A stretch of 42,053 nt of DNA from the IMG/VR virus record IMGVR_UViG_3300006736_000016, positions 1 to 42,053 of that record; one strand, written 5' to 3'. The DNA comes from a virus. This document shows positions 37,561 through 42,053 of this stretch, in pieces. Positions within the stretch are counted from its first letter, which is position 1; each line of letters starts with the position of its first letter. Under the pieces are notes generated by a model. The model saw only the letters and a list, made by a program, of their open reading frames with translations. It was not told the origin of the DNA and searched no databases. Made by a program: the position numbers and the translations under genes.

Positions 37561-40500
37561 GTTACGAACACTTCCTCATAAACAGTTTCCCAAGGTACGT
37601 TTCCCATTAAAGGGAAGCCACCAGTAGCACTTAAACTTAACGTTGTACCCGCTCTTCTAATTTTTATTTTTAATAATTTTTGATCTACTTTAGTATTCAT
37701 ATCCACTGATTCCCCTGTACTTATATTTTGTTTATCTCTAAGTTCCGTATCTATTTTCTTTGTAGTGGCAAATAATTCAGCCAATCTATCTGCCATATTT
37801 TTATCATAAGTTCCTATCTCTAATTCTGCAGTACCATCAATTGAATTTCTATTTTCTAACACAATATAATTACTTCTAGGTATATTTTCAGATGGTAAAT
37901 TAACGGAAACCACATCACCTGGTTTTAATAAACTAATATTATTAGCTACTAATTTAATTTTATATCTTTGATTTAGAGTAGTATGTATATGTAGTAAATC
38001 TCTAGCTCTTCTAATAGCTTCTTCTTTAGTAGTAATTCTATTATCAAATTCTTCTAAAGTTTTCTTGCCTATTTCCTTTATACTATCGCTTCTTTTCTTA
38101 GTAGCTTTTACGTTTTTTCCATAAACTATAACTTCATTATAAAAATCAAAAGTATTATCGCTTCTTGATGCTTCTATTATATTTATATTAGTATTAGTGT
38201 GCGAAATATCAATATTAGTATAGTCATAAGGGTCTTTTTCTTTAGTTAATTTGACTCCATTTATTGTAGATATAATTCTTCTCTTTTTAATATTAGCTAA
38301 ATAATCTGTAGCAGTATATAAATCTACACCTTTGAATATTGGGGCAACAATATAAGGATAATCTATTGCGCTAGAAGTAAATATTATATTGTGATTTTCA
38401 AATATATCATTAATTAAAGTTTCTGCTTCTTGTCCTATTGTAACAGTAGAACCAATATATGCAGTTTGAGGTTTATTAATATTAATTGGTTTTATTGTTT
38501 TAATACTAAAAACTTTCCCTACTGAGACAATACCATTTAATTTAGGTATATTATCCGAATCACTAAAAGATAAAGAATAAGATGAAGTTGCAGAGTGATC
38601 TAAAGTATGCATATTACATCTAAATTTATTATTACCATCATTAAGATAAACAGAATAACCACCACTTGTTTCACCAATGGCCCCACTACTACTAAATAAA
38701 TAAGTACCCTTTCTATTAACTAAATAAGAAGTGTTCTTTTTGGATGCTGAATCAGTATCATCATAACTTAAAGCATCTGGATCTACTGCAACAATCATTG
38801 ATAATACCCCTTCATTATAATCACCAGATTTAGAAGACGTTCCCTCTTCTCTTTTTCCTAAAGTATTATCTCCCTTGTTATTTTGATAACCATACGAACT
38901 TATTATACCATAACCTTCATTAGAATAGGCTTGTTTAGTATATGCAGAACTTAGTGTGTATAATTTAATATTATCATTACCTAATAATTTAGGCCAAAAA
39001 CAAGTTTCTGCTGGTCTCATTATTCTATAAATATTTTTAACTGAGTCAGCATTATCAATTATTAAATGGTGTATCTTTGTAGAACCACTATATTCTACTT
39101 TATGTGATATAATATAATGTATTATATCTGGTTTAATATTATAAGCAGAATTATGTACTGAATCGGTATTAGATATAGTGGAACCAAATATATCTCCATC
39201 TACAGAAACTAAGTAGCACCCTGTTAAATCAGGACAAAAATTTAACCATTGGTTATTTTGTGTTGTGGTTGTTATTGTAAATTTTAAAGTTTTGCAAACA
39301 AGGTTGCTATTAATTGATGCAGTTGTAGTAGTTGCTGCCACCGAAGTATCTAATACAGGTTTAAAACCTAAATAAGCCCCATCTCCTATTAAATCACCAG
39401 TGGAGGCTGTGTTATCACTAGGTACATCTTTTAAAGTTTTTTCTGCAAAGGTAGTATTATCAGTACCAATAAATATATAAGATTTTGGTGAAGAAGTAGA
39501 ACCGTCTAATTGAGCTAAGTTAGCAACTTTAGAATCTAATTTTCTATAATTATAATTAGTAGTAGTAGTAGACATACCCTTACTAACTCTATAAGTATCC
39601 TTATTTTCAATAGGGTATCTATCTATAAATATACATCTCATTCCTCTCCAAGTAGATCTTGTTGAAGCAGTAGCAGTACCACCAGCAACTAATTCTAAGA
39701 TTTTAGATGGGTGCTTTAATTCATTATAGGTAGTAGCAGAAGGAGTATAAAAATTATCAAAAATGGTATGCATTGTAGAAGTTCCAGGATTTGTAGGTGT
39801 TCCTATAATTGGTAAACATATATTATCTTTATCTGGTTGTAAAGTGCCAGAATATGCGCCTCCATAATCAGTATGACCATATTCCCCGTTAAAATGATTC
39901 CCTATATCTATTGAATATTTACCTTCATTAGACCAGAAATTATTATTATTTGCTATATTATTAGTAAGGCCGTTTTCATTAGTTATTATTAATTTAGGTA
40001 AACATACTAAAGTTACTGTTATACTTTTTGTTCCCGCAGGTTCTCTTATAACGATAGTATCGCCAAGATTATAGCCAGCAGTTGAGCCCCAATTAGTAAT
40101 ATCTGTTACAGTAGGATTACCACTTCCATCTGTAGTAATAGTAAATTCCATATTTGACCCACTACCACTTGTTGAATATTGTGCTACTTCAGTATATTCT
40201 TGATCTGCAGACCAACTACTTGTAGGGCTGGGTGAATAATCAGCAAGACTAGTACCTGCATATTTAACTATTCCAAACTTAGTATCATCATACCAAAAGA
40301 ATGAATCACCTGGATTATAATATTCTCTAGGATCTGCACCATCTACAAGAACACCATATTCTTTAATTTGATAAGTACTGGTAGTAGTAATAGCAGCAGG
40401 ACAAGGCGGGGCAAAAGTGGCCACTCTAGTAGAACCAACATAATCATATATGAAACACCTAAAGCCAGCATTAGGCCCCGTTAAAACTTCAAGTATCATA

Positions 40501-42053
40501 GTATTATAATAGTCGTTAACAGCTGATGCACCAGCGGCTAATATTACTTCATTAACAGTAGCATTAGATTGTGCAGTACCTGTATTAGATCTTCCAGCAG
40601 TATATCCAGAACTATAATTAAGTTCAACTTCTGTATCTTTAGTGCCATAACTATTACCAAAAATAGCTCCTTGTAACATATGAAGTCCTTTAGTAGCACT
40701 GCTATCATTAAAAGTATGATCTACATCTCTTCCTTGTATTGCATAAGTAGTCATATTAGTTTCATTATATAATGTTCTTGCACTTAATGGATCCATGCGT
40801 ACATTATATATACTACCAGTATAATAATCTCCAGATAAAGGATCATATTTAGCAGCAGCAGTTAAAGTAATAGTATCATTAGAATAAGTGGTTGTTGCTA
40901 AACTACTAACCTTACCAATATAATGTCCTTTATCTGTGTATAATCTATCATTAACTACTATCCCTGTATTTACACCTGTAGTAGTAAGAGTTGAACCAGT
41001 TAAAGTATTTACATTTACAGTACTATCACTAATCTCAGTATATTTATGATAATTTAAAGTTGAATTCCTTTTATATTCTGGTAATAACATATCTTTATTA
41101 GGTGGCAATTCAGGATCAAAAGAATTAAAATGCCAATCAAAAGTCATTTCAATTAATCTCATTAAGCCAAATCTTAATATTTCATTAGAAGTTATACTAG
41201 ATTCTGCAATATCTATAGTTTCATAAGATCCATCATTTTCTTTTTGATTTGATAAAGAACCTATATAGTTAGTATGATTTACTGCACTTAACCCTAAAGA
41301 AGGTTCATTTCTAACGAATAAATTATAATCTGTTAGTTTTCTTGTTTGATTTAACAAACTATTTTGTCTAGTTTTACTATCTGGGTATAGGTCGCTCTTA
41401 CTAAATATAAACCATCTAATTGTTTTTGGGTCAATTAATTGCCAATTATCTTTAGCTTCATTAATAATATTAAATTTTTCACCTTTCCAAGGATCAACTG
41501 TGCTAACAACATCTTCATATACCATTCCCCAGCGACTATCTCCTCCATATTTAGGTAGTAAATCCCATGTACTCGTATTATGGTGTTTATTGTCATTAAA
41601 ATTACTACCAGTAGCAGGATATATACCTCTATTTGGTATTGTTTTCTTTTCTAATCTATTTTCAGTATCTGGATAAAAATCTTTATAATACTCTGTATTT
41701 GTTTCACCACCAGTAAAACCAGCCTTTATTTTATAACCAATAGCATATCCATTTGCGTTGCCTCTATTTTCAGCATAATATAATTTAGGTTTAGTATCAT
41801 ATGATCGCTTATCAACATAGGTAATTGATCCAGGCTTACCTAATTGTAAATCATTATATTTCCATGTAAAGCCACCATACCTAGTAATAAAATCTCCATC
41901 AACTCCAGATGCATCATCTGAAAATATGCCAGCAAATTGTATAGGTTTTCCAATATAAGAAAATTGAGAATTCATTAATTGAACTACTCCACCAACATCT
42001 AACCCTTGAGTATTTAAAAAATAAATATGATTAGTATCTTTTCTATACTTAGT
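37557..42053 (-). CDS. Giant tail/baseplate hub-type protein, 5' truncated by window, at least 1498 aa
   Basis: The frame is open to the right edge: 26 codons precede the first ATG (41975), with no ribosome site there, so the true start lies outside. Most of the visible part is Thr/Ser/Asn/Tyr-rich beta structure, probably trimer-forming or adhesive. Near the C-terminus, R-I-T-T-K-E-E-A-I-R-R-A-R-D-L-L, K-P-G-D-V-V-S-V-N-L and L-E-I-G-T-Y-D resemble the gp27/gp44-like hub domain of tail proteins. Hence a fused hub-plus-tip protein is likely. Confidence 0.7.
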   Translation of the reverse strand, partial: TKYRKDTNHIYFLNTQGLDVGGVVQLMNSQFSYIGKPIQFAGIFSDDASGVDGDFITRYGGFTWKYNDLQLGKPGSITYVDKRSYDTKPKLYYAENRGNANGYAIGYKIKAGFTGGETNTEYYKDFYPDTENRLEKKTIPNRGIYPATGSNFNDNKHHNTSTWDLLPKYGGDSRWGMVYEDVVSTVDPWKGEKFNIINEAKDNWQLIDPKTIRWFIFSKSDLYPDSKTRQNSLLNQTRKLTDYNLFVRNEPSLGLSAVNHTNYIGSLSNQKENDGSYETIDIAESSITSNEILRFGLMRLIEMTFDWHFNSFDPELPPNKDMLLPEYKRNSTLNYHKYTEISDSTVNVNTLTGSTLTTTGVNTGIVVNDRLYTDKGHYIGKVSSLATTTYSNDTITLTAAAKYDPLSGDYYTGSIYNVRMDPLSARTLYNETNMTTYAIQGRDVDHTFNDSSATKGLHMLQGAIFGNSYGTKDTEVELNYSSGYTAGRSNTGTAQSNATVNEVILAAGASAVNDYYNTMILEVLTGPNAGFRCFIYDYVGSTRVATFAPPCPAAITTTSTYQIKEYGVLVDGADPREYYNPGDSFFWYDDTKFGIVKYAGTSLADYSPSPTSSWSADQEYTEVAQYSTSGSGSNMEFTITTDGSGNPTVTDITNWGSTAGYNLGDTIVIREPAGTKSITVTLVCLPKLIITNENGLTNNIANNNNFWSNEGKYSIDIGNHFNGEYGHTDYGGAYSGTLQPDKDNICLPIIGTPTNPGTSTMHTIFDNFYTPSATTYNELKHPSKILELVAGGTATASTRSTWRGMRCIFIDRYPIENKDTYRVSKGMSTTTTNYNYRKLDSKVANLAQLDGSTSSPKSYIFIGTDNTTFAEKTLKDVPSDNTASTGDLIGDGAYLGFKPVLDTSVAATTTTASINSNLVCKTLKFTITTTTQNNQWLNFCPDLTGCYLVSVDGDIFGSTISNTDSVHNSAYNIKPDIIHYIISHKVEYSGSTKIHHLIIDNADSVKNIYRIMRPAETCFWPKLLGNDNIKLYTLSSAYTKQAYSNEGYGIISSYGYQNNKGDNTLGKREEGTSSKSGDYNEGVLSMIVAVDPDALSYDDTDSASKKNTSYLVNRKGTYLFSSSGAIGETSGGYSVYLNDGNNKFRCNMHTLDHSATSSYSLSFSDSDNIPKLNGIVSVGKVFSIKTIKPININKPQTAYIGSTVTIGQEAETLINDIFENHNIIFTSSAIDYPYIVAPIFKGVDLYTATDYLANIKKRRIISTINGVKLTKEKDPYDYTNIDISHTNTNINIIEASRSDNTFDFYNEVIVYGKNVKATKKRSDSIKEIGKKTLEEFDNRITTKEEAIRRARDLLHIHTTLNQRYKIKLVANNISLLKPGDVVSVNLPSENIPRSNYIVLENRNSIDGTAELEIGTYDKNMADRLAELFATTKKIDTELRDKQNISTGESVDMNTKVDQKLLKIKIRRAGTTLSLSATGGFPLMGNVPWETVYEEVFVT

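Overview
The window is an AT-rich segment of what looks like a tailed double-stranded DNA virus of archaea (Caudoviricetes type). The reasons are: a minus-strand block of tail genes; an information-processing set of archaeal kind (B-family DNA polymerase with exonuclease, PCNA-like clamp, RFC-small-type clamp loader, archaeo-eukaryotic primase, XPF/ERCC4-type nuclease with HhH, RPA-like protein, ATP-dependent DNA ligase, a TFB homologue and a histone-fold-like protein); and a tRNA gene with no encoded CCA. Most start codons have a GAGG/GGTG Shine-Dalgarno 5-9 nt upstream, and genes overlap by 4-30 nt in long chains. The gene set resembles that described for magroviruses and related archaeal tailed viruses, but the host cannot be fixed from sequence alone. 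The window is a fragment, because the last gene runs off the right edge.

Layout. (1) 1-2400: mostly non-coding. It carries eleven copies of a palindrome around CATATG, most of them abutted by a small hairpin with different but still complementary arms, plus larger foldable modules. Two minus-strand genes lie here (128-292 and 1566-2102). (2) 2400-2900: control region with interleaved repeats and microsatellites. (3) 2901-6504: rightward chain of small proteins, several with Cys pairs, ending in a compact GroES and a GroEL. (4) 6776-7355: two genes with richer codon use, the second a 67-residue beta-grasp candidate ending in Gly-Gly-Tyr. (5) 7427-10562: small genes, tRNA-Leu(UAA) and a B12-dependent ribonucleotide reductase. 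(6) 10713-16624: regulatory block with TFB homologue, E1-like protein, JAMM peptidase, a Cys-rich protein and the histone-like protein. (7) 16608-33125: replication and repair block with ThyX. (8) 33226-42053 on the minus strand: tail and host-recognition genes, meeting the early block tail-to-tail at a strong hairpin terminator.

How it works together. The rightward block supplies nucleotides (class II RNR, ThyX, MazG/Nmad1-like protein), replicates and repairs the genome, redirects transcription (TFB homologue), folds virion proteins (GroEL/GroES) and offsets codon supply (tRNA-Leu). The leftward block builds the tail. Two things stand out as possibly undescribed: the hairpin-plus-palindrome array at the left, and a minimal ubiquitin-like conjugation set (Ubl candidate ending GGY, short E1, JAMM peptidase) in one virus.
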